This document shows, piece by piece, positions 44,465 to 53,647 of a stretch of DNA of 64,000 bases. The DNA lies in contig NZ_SJZI01000001.1 in NCBI RefSeq assembly GCF_004337505.1, positions 1 to 64,000 of the forward strand, given 5' to 3'. The notes beneath the pieces were generated by a model. The model was given only the letters and a program-made list of their open reading frames with translations. It was not told where the DNA came from and made no database searches. The position numbers and the translations under genes were made by a program. Source of the DNA: Flaviaestuariibacter flavus (GTDB lineage: Bacteria; Bacteroidota; Bacteroidia; Chitinophagales; Chitinophagaceae). The first letter of the stretch is position 1; each line of letters opens with the position of its first letter.

Positions 44465-45889
44465 ATGAAAAAATTTCTGCTCGCCGTCAGCGGCCTCTTC
44501 TTCCTGAGCCTTTCCGCGCTCGCACAGGATACCTCCAAAAATGCCCGCATGCAATGGTGGCGCGAAGCGCGCTTTGGCATGTTCATCCACTGGGGCGTGT
44601 ATTCGCAGTGGGCAGGTGTATACCACGGCCACCAGCAGGCTCGTGGTGGTGCCGAGTGGATCATGAACCGCTCCAAAATTCCCGTGGCCGAATACCAGCA
44701 GCGGGCACGCTCCTTCAACCCTACGGCCTATGATGCCGACGCCTGGGTGCGCCTCGCCAAGGAGGCGGGTATGAAGTATATCATCATCACCGCCAAGCAC
44801 CACGACGGCTTTGCCCTGTTCAATTCCAAAGCGAGCAAATGGGACATCACCGATGCCACCGCCTATGGCAAAGACCTGCTGAAGCCGCTGGCAGAAGCCT
44901 GCCGCCGTCATGGTATGAAGCTCGGATTTTATTACTCGCAGGCACAGGACTGGAACAACCCCGGGGGCTCTGTGGCGCGTAAGGAAATGCGCGAGGGATG
45001 GGCCAACCCCGACTCTGCCCGCATCGATGCCTACACGGCCGCCCATAAGGGGCACTGGGATCCCGCGCAGGAGACCCGCAGCTTCGAGCAATACATCGAC
45101 GAAGTGGCGGTGCCCCAGGTACGCGAGCTCATGACCAACTATGGCGAGGTAGCCGTGCTGTGGTGGGATACGCCCACCGGCATGACCGATGAGGCCGCCG
45201 GCAAGCTGAAGGCCGCCCTGGCTTCTCAGCCGATGATCATTACCAACGACCGATTGAAGCGCCCCAACTTCCCGGGCGATACCAAAACCCCGGAGCAGAA
45301 GATCCCGACACAGGCCGAGCTCGACGGACAGGACTGGGAAACCTGCATGACCATGAACGGCAGCTGGGGCTACAAAAGCTGGGACGACAAGTGGAAGCCG
45401 ACGGAAACGCTGATTCGCAACCTGGTGGATATTGCCTCTAAAGGCGGCAACTACCTGCTTAATATCGGCCCGAAGGAAGATGGTACCATACCCCAGGAAA
45501 GCATCGGCCGCCTCAAGCAAATCGGTGCCTGGATGAAGGTGAACGGCGAAGCGATCTACGCCTCCAAGGCCAGCCCGCTTGCACCGCTGCCCTGGGGCCG
45601 CGTGACGCGAAAGGAAGGTGCAAAAACGACAACTCTTTATTTCTCCGTATTCGACTGGCCGCAGGACGGGCGCCTGCTGGTGCCCGGCATCAGCAAGGAG
45701 GTGGTTTCGGCAAGCATACTGGGCGGCGGTAAGGTAAAAACCGAGCTGACCCCGGAAGGCCTGAAGCTGCAAGTGCCTGCTACAGCACCCGACCCGGTAG
45801 CCTCCGTCATTCGCGTTACCTTCCGCGGGCAGTTTGAGAACGTGAACCTGCCGGGCAAACAAAAGATGAAAACCGGGGCGCTCGATTAA
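44465..45889 (+). CDS. Glycoside hydrolase family 29 alpha-L-fucosidase
   Basis: A 474-residue secreted enzyme: signal peptide ending ALAQ, RFGMFIHWGVYSQWAG, YIIITAKHHDGFALFNS, LGFYYSQAQDWNNP, the nucleophile Asp235 in AVLWWDTPTG, and SKGGNYLLNIGPKEDGTIP. A single GH29 catalytic domain with a C-terminal beta-sandwich. It is homologous to the N-terminal half of the fusion at 39877 but not a recent copy. The start at 44465 (MKKFLL) is preferred over an ATG four codons upstream. It begins a new transcription unit preceded by the shared 25-base box. Confidence 0.94.
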   Translation: MKKFLLAVSGLFFLSLSALAQDTSKNARMQWWREARFGMFIHWGVYSQWAGVYHGHQQARGGAEWIMNRSKIPVAEYQQRARSFNPTAYDADAWVRLAKEAGMKYIIITAKHHDGFALFNSKASKWDITDATAYGKDLLKPLAEACRRHGMKLGFYYSQAQDWNNPGGSVARKEMREGWANPDSARIDAYTAAHKGHWDPAQETRSFEQYIDEVAVPQVRELMTNYGEVAVLWWDTPTGMTDEAAGKLKAALASQPMIITNDRLKRPNFPGDTKTPEQKIPTQAELDGQDWETCMTMNGSWGYKSWDDKWKPTETLIRNLVDIASKGGNYLLNIGPKEDGTIPQESIGRLKQIGAWMKVNGEAIYASKASPLAPLPWGRVTRKEGAKTTTLYFSVFDWPQDGRLLVPGISKEVVSASILGGGKVKTELTPEGLKLQVPATAPDPVASVIRVTFRGQFENVNLPGKQKMKTGALD

Positions 45890-45912
45890 GTGGTCCCTGA
45901 TAATACTATCCG

Positions 45913-47508
45913 ATGATCCCATTTCTGAAACGCCTTTCAGCCCTTTGCACAGGCAGCCTGCTCCTGGTGCAGGCAGAAGCCACCGATGTAACCGTCACGG
46001 ACTTTGGTGCCATAGCCGATGGAAAGACACTGACCTCCGATGCCCTGCAGCGCGCGATCGACGCCTGCGGCGCGTCGGGCGGCGGCACCGTTTTCTTTCC
46101 CGAAGGCAACTACCTGTCGGGCACTATCGCACTACGCTCCGGCGTGACCCTCCACTTCAATAAAGGCGCCCGCCTGCTCGGCAGCACCAATATTGAAGAC
46201 TACCGCAACCTGGATCCGTTCACCGAAGGTCTGGGCATCGATGTGGGCTGGGCCCTCCTGGTTGCCGTAGACCTGAAGAACATCGCCATCGAGGGTGAAG
46301 GCATCATTGACGGGCAGGGTGCCAAGCTCAAAGAAGAACACATTCTGAAGGATACCCGTCCCGAAGGAAAGCGCTGGGGGCGCCGACCCTTCCTGCTGCG
46401 CATCGTGCGCTGCGAGGGCGTGCGGGTGCAGGATGTCACCCTCAATTATGCTGCCGCCTGGACCTCGCATTATTTCCAGTCGCGCAATATCCGCATCAGC
46501 AACATAAAAATCCAGAGCGTGGGCGTAGCGCACAACGACGGTATCGACATCGATGGCTGCCAGGATATGCGCATCAGCGGCTGCGATATCGTAAGCGGCG
46601 ATGACGCTATCGTGTTCAAGACAACGTCGAGCAAAATGGCCTGCAGCAATATCGAGGTGAAAGACCTGCGGCTTAAAAGCAACCAGGCCGGCATCAAGAT
46701 GGGCACCGAATCGATGGCGCCTTTCGAGAACATCCGCATTTCCAATTGCTATATCTACGACACCCGCAACGGGGGCATCAAGCTGCTGACAGTAGACGGC
46801 GCGCACCTGCGTAATGTCATCATCAGCGATATCACCATGGATAACGTGCGCACGCCGATGCTCTTCCGGCTGGGTGCCCGGCTGAGCGTTTTCCGCAAGG
46901 GACAGGACACGCAGCAACCCATCGGGACCCTCGAAAATGTGGTAGTCCGCAATGTAAAGGCAAAAGCCGCCGACTCGGCGCAGCTGAAGCCGCCTTCCGG
47001 GATCCTCATCACCGGCATTCCCGGGCACTACATCACCGGGCTGACGCTTGAAAACATCGAGATCGACCTGCTCGGAAGCGGTGACAAAGAGGCTTCCCGC
47101 CATGCCGTACCCGAAGCGATCGACCAATACCCTGAAGTGAAAACCTTTGGCCCGATCATCCCGGCCTATGGTGTGTGGGCGCGCCATGTACGCGGCCTGA
47201 AAATGAAGAATATCACCTTCCGGATAAAGCAGAACGACCTGCGCCCTGCCTTTGTCTGCGAGGACGGGGCGGACATTGAACTGCAATCCTGGACCCTTCC
47301 GGAAACAGAGGGAGCAGAAACCATTATCCGACTGCAGGATGTTAGCGGCGCGCGCATCTCGAAAGTGCAGGTGGGTGGCTCGGCAGGCTCCGTGGTGCGG
47401 CTGGAGGGTCGCAGCAGCAACGTGAAGCTGTCGAAGATCAAAGCGCCCGGTATCTCACAAAAAACAGCAACGGCAACCGGCACTGCTGCCGGGATTGCCC
47501 GCCCCTAA
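45913..47508 (+). CDS. Glycoside hydrolase family 28 (polygalacturonase-like)
   Basis: A 531-residue secreted right-handed beta-helix enzyme. Seen: VTDFGAIADGKTLTSDALQRAIDAC, GGGTVFFPEGNYLSGTIALRS, the first catalytic block AHNDGIDIDGC, the second SGDDAIVFKT, and NQAGIKMGTES in place of GHG..S.G and the RIK region. Retaining the NxD and DD aspartates suggests activity; the missing GHG histidine is typical of GH28 branches acting on rhamnogalacturonan or other uronic-acid glycans. Sits 23 bases after GH29 and 4 bases before the next gene. Confidence 0.88.
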   Translation: MIPFLKRLSALCTGSLLLVQAEATDVTVTDFGAIADGKTLTSDALQRAIDACGASGGGTVFFPEGNYLSGTIALRSGVTLHFNKGARLLGSTNIEDYRNLDPFTEGLGIDVGWALLVAVDLKNIAIEGEGIIDGQGAKLKEEHILKDTRPEGKRWGRRPFLLRIVRCEGVRVQDVTLNYAAAWTSHYFQSRNIRISNIKIQSVGVAHNDGIDIDGCQDMRISGCDIVSGDDAIVFKTTSSKMACSNIEVKDLRLKSNQAGIKMGTESMAPFENIRISNCYIYDTRNGGIKLLTVDGAHLRNVIISDITMDNVRTPMLFRLGARLSVFRKGQDTQQPIGTLENVVVRNVKAKAADSAQLKPPSGILITGIPGHYITGLTLENIEIDLLGSGDKEASRHAVPEAIDQYPEVKTFGPIIPAYGVWARHVRGLKMKNITFRIKQNDLRPAFVCEDGADIELQSWTLPETEGAETIIRLQDVSGARISKVQVGGSAGSVVRLEGRSSNVKLSKIKAPGISQKTATATGTAAGIARP

Positions 47509-47512
47509 TATC

Positions 47513-49054
47513 ATGAAACAGTTTCTACTCCTGCTCCTTTTGCCCGCTTCGGCACTCACGGCACGGGCACAGTCCGTAACGCCCCTGTGGCAGGACTTTG
47601 TTTCGGCAAAGCATACCGGCAAGACGCCGGTGCTTCCGGACTTCTCCTACGCCGGCTATCATTTTTCGGAAAAGGCCCTGCCCGATCTGCGCGGGAAAAA
47701 GCAATTCAACGTTACTGATTACGGTGCCAAGCCTGATGATGACGTGTTCGACGACGAGGCCATTCAGAAAGCCATTGACGCTGCGGAGGCAAACCCCGGC
47801 GGTGGCGTGGTATTCTTTGCGCCCGGCCGCTTCCTGATCGCCCCGGACAGCAACAACAAAAAGCAGATCCGCATTTCCAAAAGCGGCATCGTGCTTAAAG
47901 GAAGTGGAGCAGAAACGGGTGGTACCGTCATTCACCAGGTAACGATGCGCATCAACGGGCGGCAGTTCCTGTTTCGTCCGGAAGACACACCATCACCCGC
48001 CCTTGCGATCCTTTCAAAGGACGCCGGGCGCGAAACCTTTACCGTAGAAGTACAGGACGCGGGCAAATTGAAGACCGGGCAGGACGTAGTGCTGCGTCAC
48101 CGCAGCGAGGCCTTCACGCGCCTGTATTTTGCCCCGCTCGACCTGAAGCCGCAATGGACGCGCCTCTTCGGCGAAAAGGGCGGCATGCAGATCTTCGAGA
48201 TCCACACCATTCAAAAGATTGAAGGCAACCGGGTAACGTTCCGCAACCCGCTGCACCTCGACGTGCGCCTCGTGCCCGGCGCCAACTGGGAGCTGGTACC
48301 ATATACGGCACTCGAGGAAGTGGGTATCGAAGACATCCGCTTCACCAGCAACTGGAAAAATTATCCCGAGGAATTCATCCACCACAAGAACGAGATCCAC
48401 GACTATGCCTACGAAGCCGTGGGCATGGAGTTCGTAAAGAACAGCTGGGTGCGTAACTGCGTATTCGAGGATTGGAACGAAGGCATCTTTATCCGCTCGG
48501 GCTATGGCGTTACCGTGACCAACACGCATTTCCGCGGCAAGAAAGGGCACGCTTCGGTGCATGCCCGCACCGGCTACGGCGTGCTGGTAAAGAACTGCAG
48601 CTTTAACGGGGCCCAGCATCATGGAGCCGGCACCGGCTACAGCGCCGTGGGCACCGTCATTACCCAATGCAGCCTCGGCACCGACCAGAACTTCGACATT
48701 CACTCGGGACAGCCCTATGCTACCCTGTACGATGATATCAAGGGCGGCGTTTTTTACAACCTGGGTGGGCCGGAGCCGGGCCATCCGCACCACGGCAAAT
48801 ACCTGGTGCTCTGGAATTTTCAGCACAGTTCCGCCAAGGAGCAGCATTATAACTTCTGGGATATGTCGCGGCGCCGTAATTACACGATTGCTGCCCCGCT
48901 GATGGTAGGCTTCCGCTCCGACAACCCGGTGACCTTCGAAAACTATCAGGTCAACGAAGAGCAAGGCAAGGAAGTGATGCCGCGATCACTGTTTGAGGCG
49001 CAGCTCGCCTTACGCCTGACCGGGAAGGACATCGCTTCCCCGAAAAGCAAATGA
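47513..49054 (+). CDS. Beta-helix protein of the locus, DUF4955-like (paralog A)
   Basis: A 513-residue secreted protein. The signal peptide is followed by WQDFVSAKHTGKTPVLPDFSYAGY (DFSYAGY at 43-49), then a pectate-lyase-superfamily start NVTDYGAKPDDDVFDDEAIQKAID, GGGVVFFAPGRF, SGIVLKGSGAETGGTVI, and a long beta-helix with EFVKNSWVRNCVFEDWNEGIFI and RTGYGVLVKNCSFNGAQHHGAGTGYSAVGT. Its N-terminal module is shared with the beta-helix proteins at 52057 and 54784. Probably a lyase or hydrolase acting on the polymer; catalytic residues are not identified. Confidence 0.8.
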   Translation: MKQFLLLLLLPASALTARAQSVTPLWQDFVSAKHTGKTPVLPDFSYAGYHFSEKALPDLRGKKQFNVTDYGAKPDDDVFDDEAIQKAIDAAEANPGGGVVFFAPGRFLIAPDSNNKKQIRISKSGIVLKGSGAETGGTVIHQVTMRINGRQFLFRPEDTPSPALAILSKDAGRETFTVEVQDAGKLKTGQDVVLRHRSEAFTRLYFAPLDLKPQWTRLFGEKGGMQIFEIHTIQKIEGNRVTFRNPLHLDVRLVPGANWELVPYTALEEVGIEDIRFTSNWKNYPEEFIHHKNEIHDYAYEAVGMEFVKNSWVRNCVFEDWNEGIFIRSGYGVTVTNTHFRGKKGHASVHARTGYGVLVKNCSFNGAQHHGAGTGYSAVGTVITQCSLGTDQNFDIHSGQPYATLYDDIKGGVFYNLGGPEPGHPHHGKYLVLWNFQHSSAKEQHYNFWDMSRRRNYTIAAPLMVGFRSDNPVTFENYQVNEEQGKEVMPRSLFEAQLALRLTGKDIASPKSK

Positions 49055-49105
49055 TATTTTTTCGCATCGATCGATTATCAATCGCCCTGTTTCTCAATCC
49101 CGGCT

Positions 49106-52060
49106 ATGATGAAGCGCACGATCCTCTTTACGATTCTTTTTGCTGCGGCTTACAAAGGTTACACACAGATCGCCCCGCAGCTTACTGTTTCCGAGGGCGC
49201 CACACACGTGCTCCGCGTAACAGAAGACACTGTCTACGTTGTGAGTGGCAGCACTTACGCCTACACCGTCGATACGAAGGAAGGGCAGGGGCTTGTATCC
49301 ACCACTCCAACGGCAGCCGCCCTGCTTGCGCAGTTTCATGCGCGCACGGGTACGGTTACCCTGTTGGATCGTGCCGGCGCCGTACGCACCGGGGCGGTGC
49401 AGCGTGGCGATCGCCTTTTGCAGTCTTCCGGCGGAAGACTGCGCAGCTATGTGCTTGCCCTGGCTCCGGCTGCCATTGGCGGCACCCTGCAACTGGAGCA
49501 ATCCAAACGCACTGCATCCGCAACTGCACCGATCCGGCTCCTGTTTACGGCGGGCCAGCGCACGCCCGATGCTACAGTGCGCATCAGCATACCGGCCGGC
49601 ATCCGCGTTACGCCCAACAATACCTACATCAATGTTATCGGGCGCGGCGAGGTGCTTTTACGCGATCTTCCCACGCAATCGATCGGGCGCGCCGGCTCGG
49701 CTTACTCGTACAAGCGTGTCGGCAGTTTTGTGCTTGGGCCCGGAAGTGACGGAAGCACCGTGCTGACCCTGCGTCACCTCGACCTGCGTCCGGCAAACGG
49801 GGCGGATATCGTGCTTCGTATTACCGGCGTACGGATGGGTCGCCCGGGTACGTATACCTTCCGAGCCGTTTACGAAACGGCGGAACCTGCCCGGTATAGC
49901 AGCCCGGGCGCCGGCAGTGAAACGGCCGAAATGACTGTGACCAGCAGCATTTCCGACCTGGAGCGCGTTGCCGAAGCACCGAAACGCTACCGGGAAGATC
50001 CGGGCTTCTATACCAGCACCCGACTGCGCTGGGGCGGCGCTGCCGGACCCTTTGTGGTGGAGCAATCAGTGGATGGGAGCGGGGAGTGGACGCCCGTAAA
50101 AAATGTGCGCAATACGCGGGGAAATACAGCTGATATCTCCGGCCTTGTACCGGACCGACTTTACCGTTTCCGAGTTTATATTAAGGACGGACCCCAAAAA
50201 GGCTACTCAAACGAAGTGCGCTTTTTCAGCGGAAAGTTAGACGTGCGCCGCTTCGGCGCCGATGGCGCCGATACCCTCGACGATACGCGGGCGGTGAATG
50301 CTGCGATCGATTCCCTCTACCGATTAGGTGGCGGTACCCTGCTGTTTGCCGGCGGCACCTATCGCCTGCGTACCGTGCAGCTCCGGAGCAATGTGTTCCT
50401 TTATATAGCCAGTGACGCCACGCTGCAGGCAATAAAGGGCGGCGATGCGCCCGAGGCAACCTGGTTCAGCGACCGCAAATACCGCTCGGGCCTTTCGCCT
50501 ACCGATGCAGGTCCTTACGAGGAACCCGACAACTGGCTTACAAAGCAGGATGTGGGGCATCACTATTTCCGCAACAGCATGTTCTTCGGTGAGCGGCTCG
50601 ATAATGTAAAGATCGTCGGCAATGGCCGCATCACCGGGGCCGGCGTTCTGGTGACGAGCGACAAGGTGATGAATAATGCGCCTGATAACCGCTGCGACAA
50701 GATGTTCGCGCTGAAGCTGTGCACGAACGTCGAGATCGGCGGGCTCGCACGCGCTGAAGACCTTTGGTACGATGAGGCAAAGGATGCGCCTTATTATATC
50801 GGGAAGAACGGCAACAAAGATTTTGAAGTGGAGAACATGTTGCACATCGACCGGGCGGGACACTTCGCGCTGCTGGCGACGGGCACCGATAGTCTCTTCG
50901 TTCACGATACTTATTTCGCTAAAGCCCATAGCGGCAATGCCCGTGACATCTACGACTTCATGCAATGCAATGATGTCACCGTCGCCAATATTTATTCGAA
51001 GGTGAGCTCGGATGATATTGTGAAGCCCGGGTCGGACTGCTCGCTGGGCTTTACCCGGCCGGCGCGCCGCTTCCGGGTTCGTAATATTATCGGCGATACC
51101 AATTGCAACCTGTTCCAGGTCGGGTCGGAAACCGCCGACGACATCCGGGATGCCTGCGTGGATAATATCTACGTGCTGGGCGCCAACAAAGCAGGCTTTT
51201 CGATTTCCGCCAACGACGGGGCCCGCGTGAGCGATATTCACCTGAACTGCGGCCACACCGGCCCGCTGCATGCGCGCTCGCAGATGCGCCGCACCACCAC
51301 GCCGTTTTTTATCTCCATCTCCAACCGTGGCCGGGTGCTTGGTGCAAAGGCATCACGCGTTCAGTTCACCGAAGACGGCGTTGCTCACGACGAGCTGCTG
51401 ATCAATAACATCAACATCGGAATTGTTGAAAATGTATTCATCAACGGGGTTGATGTGAGCGAAGTATACGGGGGCAGCTCTTTCGGCGATGCCGGTGCAC
51501 GGTGGAAGCCTTTCGATGGCAAGCAACGCAGCGCCACCCCGATCGTGGCTGGCTACGCGCTGCCCGACAGCAGCCAGGTTGCAGGCGGCAGGTTGCCCTT
51601 CCGCCTGGCTGATGGCCGGCATACCGGAACGGTGCGGAATATCCGTTTCACCGATGTGCGGGTAACAGTGAAAGGCGGACACCCGGCGAGCGATACCGCC
51701 GCCGTACCGCCGGAGCTGGGTGTGGGCCAGTACAATGTCTCCAACCTGAAGGTGCAGCCTTCGTACGGGCTTTGGGCCCGTCACGTGCGGAACCTTGCAG
51801 TAGAGAACTGCTCGTTTAAATATGAGAAGGAGGACGGCCGCTATGTTATATACCTCGATGATGTGGCCGGGGCCCGCTTCAGCGGCGTTGCCTGGGAAAA
51901 ATCCGGTGCATTGCCCTCCGCTATCGGGATGAAAAAGACAACGGGCCTGCAGGTGCAGCGCCCGGTTGCCAACGTGCAGCAGCGGGAACATGAACCAGTG
52001 CCGCCGCGTCGTCCCGCCGCCGCGAAAAGTAAAAACGTAACTACTTCGCAGATACAATGA
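49106..52060 (+). CDS. Large composite protein: N-terminal beta domains, Fn3, GH28-like beta-helix
   Basis: A 984-residue secreted protein. Residues about 20-290 are beta-rich and of unknown type, about 295-375 form a fibronectin III-like domain (FVVEQSVDGSGEWTPVKNV..ISGLVPDRLYRFRVYIKDG), and about 376-960 are a GH28-like right-handed beta-helix (VRRFGADGADTLDDTRAVNAAID, GGGTLLFAGGTYRLRTVQLRSNVFLYI, ARDIYDFMQCNDVTV, VSSDDIVKPGSDCSLG, NCNLFQVGSETADDI). The DD pair is present but surrounding blocks differ from GH28 at 45913. The last 30 residues are Pro/Arg/Lys-rich. The stop overlaps the next start (ATGA). Function on a uronic-acid glycan is inferred. Confidence 0.82.
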   Translation: MMKRTILFTILFAAAYKGYTQIAPQLTVSEGATHVLRVTEDTVYVVSGSTYAYTVDTKEGQGLVSTTPTAAALLAQFHARTGTVTLLDRAGAVRTGAVQRGDRLLQSSGGRLRSYVLALAPAAIGGTLQLEQSKRTASATAPIRLLFTAGQRTPDATVRISIPAGIRVTPNNTYINVIGRGEVLLRDLPTQSIGRAGSAYSYKRVGSFVLGPGSDGSTVLTLRHLDLRPANGADIVLRITGVRMGRPGTYTFRAVYETAEPARYSSPGAGSETAEMTVTSSISDLERVAEAPKRYREDPGFYTSTRLRWGGAAGPFVVEQSVDGSGEWTPVKNVRNTRGNTADISGLVPDRLYRFRVYIKDGPQKGYSNEVRFFSGKLDVRRFGADGADTLDDTRAVNAAIDSLYRLGGGTLLFAGGTYRLRTVQLRSNVFLYIASDATLQAIKGGDAPEATWFSDRKYRSGLSPTDAGPYEEPDNWLTKQDVGHHYFRNSMFFGERLDNVKIVGNGRITGAGVLVTSDKVMNNAPDNRCDKMFALKLCTNVEIGGLARAEDLWYDEAKDAPYYIGKNGNKDFEVENMLHIDRAGHFALLATGTDSLFVHDTYFAKAHSGNARDIYDFMQCNDVTVANIYSKVSSDDIVKPGSDCSLGFTRPARRFRVRNIIGDTNCNLFQVGSETADDIRDACVDNIYVLGANKAGFSISANDGARVSDIHLNCGHTGPLHARSQMRRTTTPFFISISNRGRVLGAKASRVQFTEDGVAHDELLINNINIGIVENVFINGVDVSEVYGGSSFGDAGARWKPFDGKQRSATPIVAGYALPDSSQVAGGRLPFRLADGRHTGTVRNIRFTDVRVTVKGGHPASDTAAVPPELGVGQYNVSNLKVQPSYGLWARHVRNLAVENCSFKYEKEDGRYVIYLDDVAGARFSGVAWEKSGALPSAIGMKKTTGLQVQRPVANVQQREHEPVPPRRPAAAKSKNVTTSQIQ

Positions 52061-53637
52061 ATCCAGTACAACTACGGTCGGCAGTCGCTGTTGCGCTGCT
52101 CACCACCCTTACGCAATTGAGCTCCGCGCAGGACCTGCCGGTTGCCGCTGCCGCTACGGTCAGTGAATGGGTGACAGCAGCCCCTGACGGGAAGCTCACT
52201 TATAAAACGTTGCCTGCCGGCGACCGGATCCTTGATTTCTCCTATGCCGGCTACCGGGGCGGCGGGGTGGCCCTTCCCAACGTACCCGTGGTACTCACTC
52301 TGGGTCCGGGCGATGGAGACCAGTCCGCCGCAATACAGGACGCGCTCAACGAGCTTGCCCGCAGGCCGCTCCGCAACGGCTTCCGGGGTGCCTTGCTGCT
52401 CGCGCCGGGCAATTATCCCTGCGAGAAAACCATCCTGATCCCGGCAAGCGGCATCGTGCTGCGCGGCAGTGGTTCCGGTACTTCGGGAACGGTACTGACC
52501 ATGGTGGGCAAAGAACACGTTTGCATCTCGGTGAGCGGAAAGGTAAGCATGCGGCCGGTAGGCGCTCCCGTGCGGATCGCCAATGCCTATGTGCCGTCCG
52601 GCAGCATCAGCCTGCAGGTTGCCGACGCCCGTACGTTCGTAGCCGGTGATACGGTGCGCATCGCCCGCCCGGTAACGGAGCGCTGGGTGCACTTCATGGG
52701 CATGGACTCTATGGTGCGGGACGGAAAGCCGCAAACCTGGATCACCGGCGAGATCAGCGTTGACCGCGTGATTACAAAAGTGGCCGGCAGCCGGATTACG
52801 GTCGACGTACCGCTTACGGACAGCTACGACGAACGCTACCTCGGGCCCACCGGCGCCACCGTGGTAAAGATCACCGGCTCGGGCGAACTGTCGGAAGTTG
52901 GGATCGAACGGCTGCGGATCGTGTCGCCGGCACAATCGGTAACGATCAGCGAGGGCCACCACCGTGCCATTACGATGGGCGGCATTGCCGACGGCTGGCT
53001 TCGCGACATCGAAGTATTCAATACGGTGAACAGCGTGAGCATCACCGGACGGCGCATCACGGTGCAGGGACTCCATATCGCTCATGAGCTGGCAACGAAA
53101 GGCGCGGCCAAACCCGCCGATATCAACGGCAGCGGGCAGCAGTTGCTCTTCGACCGCTGCCGCATCGAAGGCGACAACCTCTTTTTTTTCGGCACAGGTG
53201 CCAAGGCCAGCGGCCCGGTGGTGCTCCTGAATTGTACGTTCCGGGGCAATGGCTGGATTCAGCCGCATCAGCGCTGGGCTACCGGCCTTTTGGTCGATAA
53301 TTGCACAGTACCGGAAGGAGGTATCGATTTCATGAATCGCGGCTCGATGGGGTCGGGACATGGCTGGGCCATAGGCTGGGCTGTTGCCTGGAATTGTACG
53401 GCACGAAGCTTCCTCAACCAGCAGCCGCCGGGAGCAGCCAACTGGGTCATCGGCAGCAGCGGCGAGCGCCAGCACAAGGCCATCCCTTTTCTTGAACAAC
53501 CCATTCTTCCCGAAGGGATCTATGACGCCCATGGCAAGCGGGTAAGCCCCTCGAGCCTGTACCTCGCGCAGCTGCAGGCACGCCTCGGCCGCCAGGCGGT
53601 GGTCAACACCGGTTATGAAACAAGCACCAGAAAATAA
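52057..53637 (+). CDS. Beta-helix protein of unknown activity (paralog B)
   Basis: A 526-residue secreted right-handed beta-helix protein. Seen: a signal peptide ending SSAQ, the shared DFSYAGY module (residues 60-66) with ALPNVPVV, ALLLAPGNYPCEKTILIPASGIVLRGSGSGTSGT, and a C-terminal block with PHQRWATGLLVDN and NRGSMGSGHGWAIG (431-437 for MGSGHGW). The same C-terminal block occurs in the gene at 54784-56304. I do not recognise a named CAZyme family. Overlaps the upstream gene by four bases and precedes GH105 by ten. Confidence 0.78.
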   Translation: MNPVQLRSAVAVALLTTLTQLSSAQDLPVAAAATVSEWVTAAPDGKLTYKTLPAGDRILDFSYAGYRGGGVALPNVPVVLTLGPGDGDQSAAIQDALNELARRPLRNGFRGALLLAPGNYPCEKTILIPASGIVLRGSGSGTSGTVLTMVGKEHVCISVSGKVSMRPVGAPVRIANAYVPSGSISLQVADARTFVAGDTVRIARPVTERWVHFMGMDSMVRDGKPQTWITGEISVDRVITKVAGSRITVDVPLTDSYDERYLGPTGATVVKITGSGELSEVGIERLRIVSPAQSVTISEGHHRAITMGGIADGWLRDIEVFNTVNSVSITGRRITVQGLHIAHELATKGAAKPADINGSGQQLLFDRCRIEGDNLFFFGTGAKASGPVVLLNCTFRGNGWIQPHQRWATGLLVDNCTVPEGGIDFMNRGSMGSGHGWAIGWAVAWNCTARSFLNQQPPGAANWVIGSSGERQHKAIPFLEQPILPEGIYDAHGKRVSPSSLYLAQLQARLGRQAVVNTGYETSTRK

Positions 53638-53647
53638 GATAACTGTT

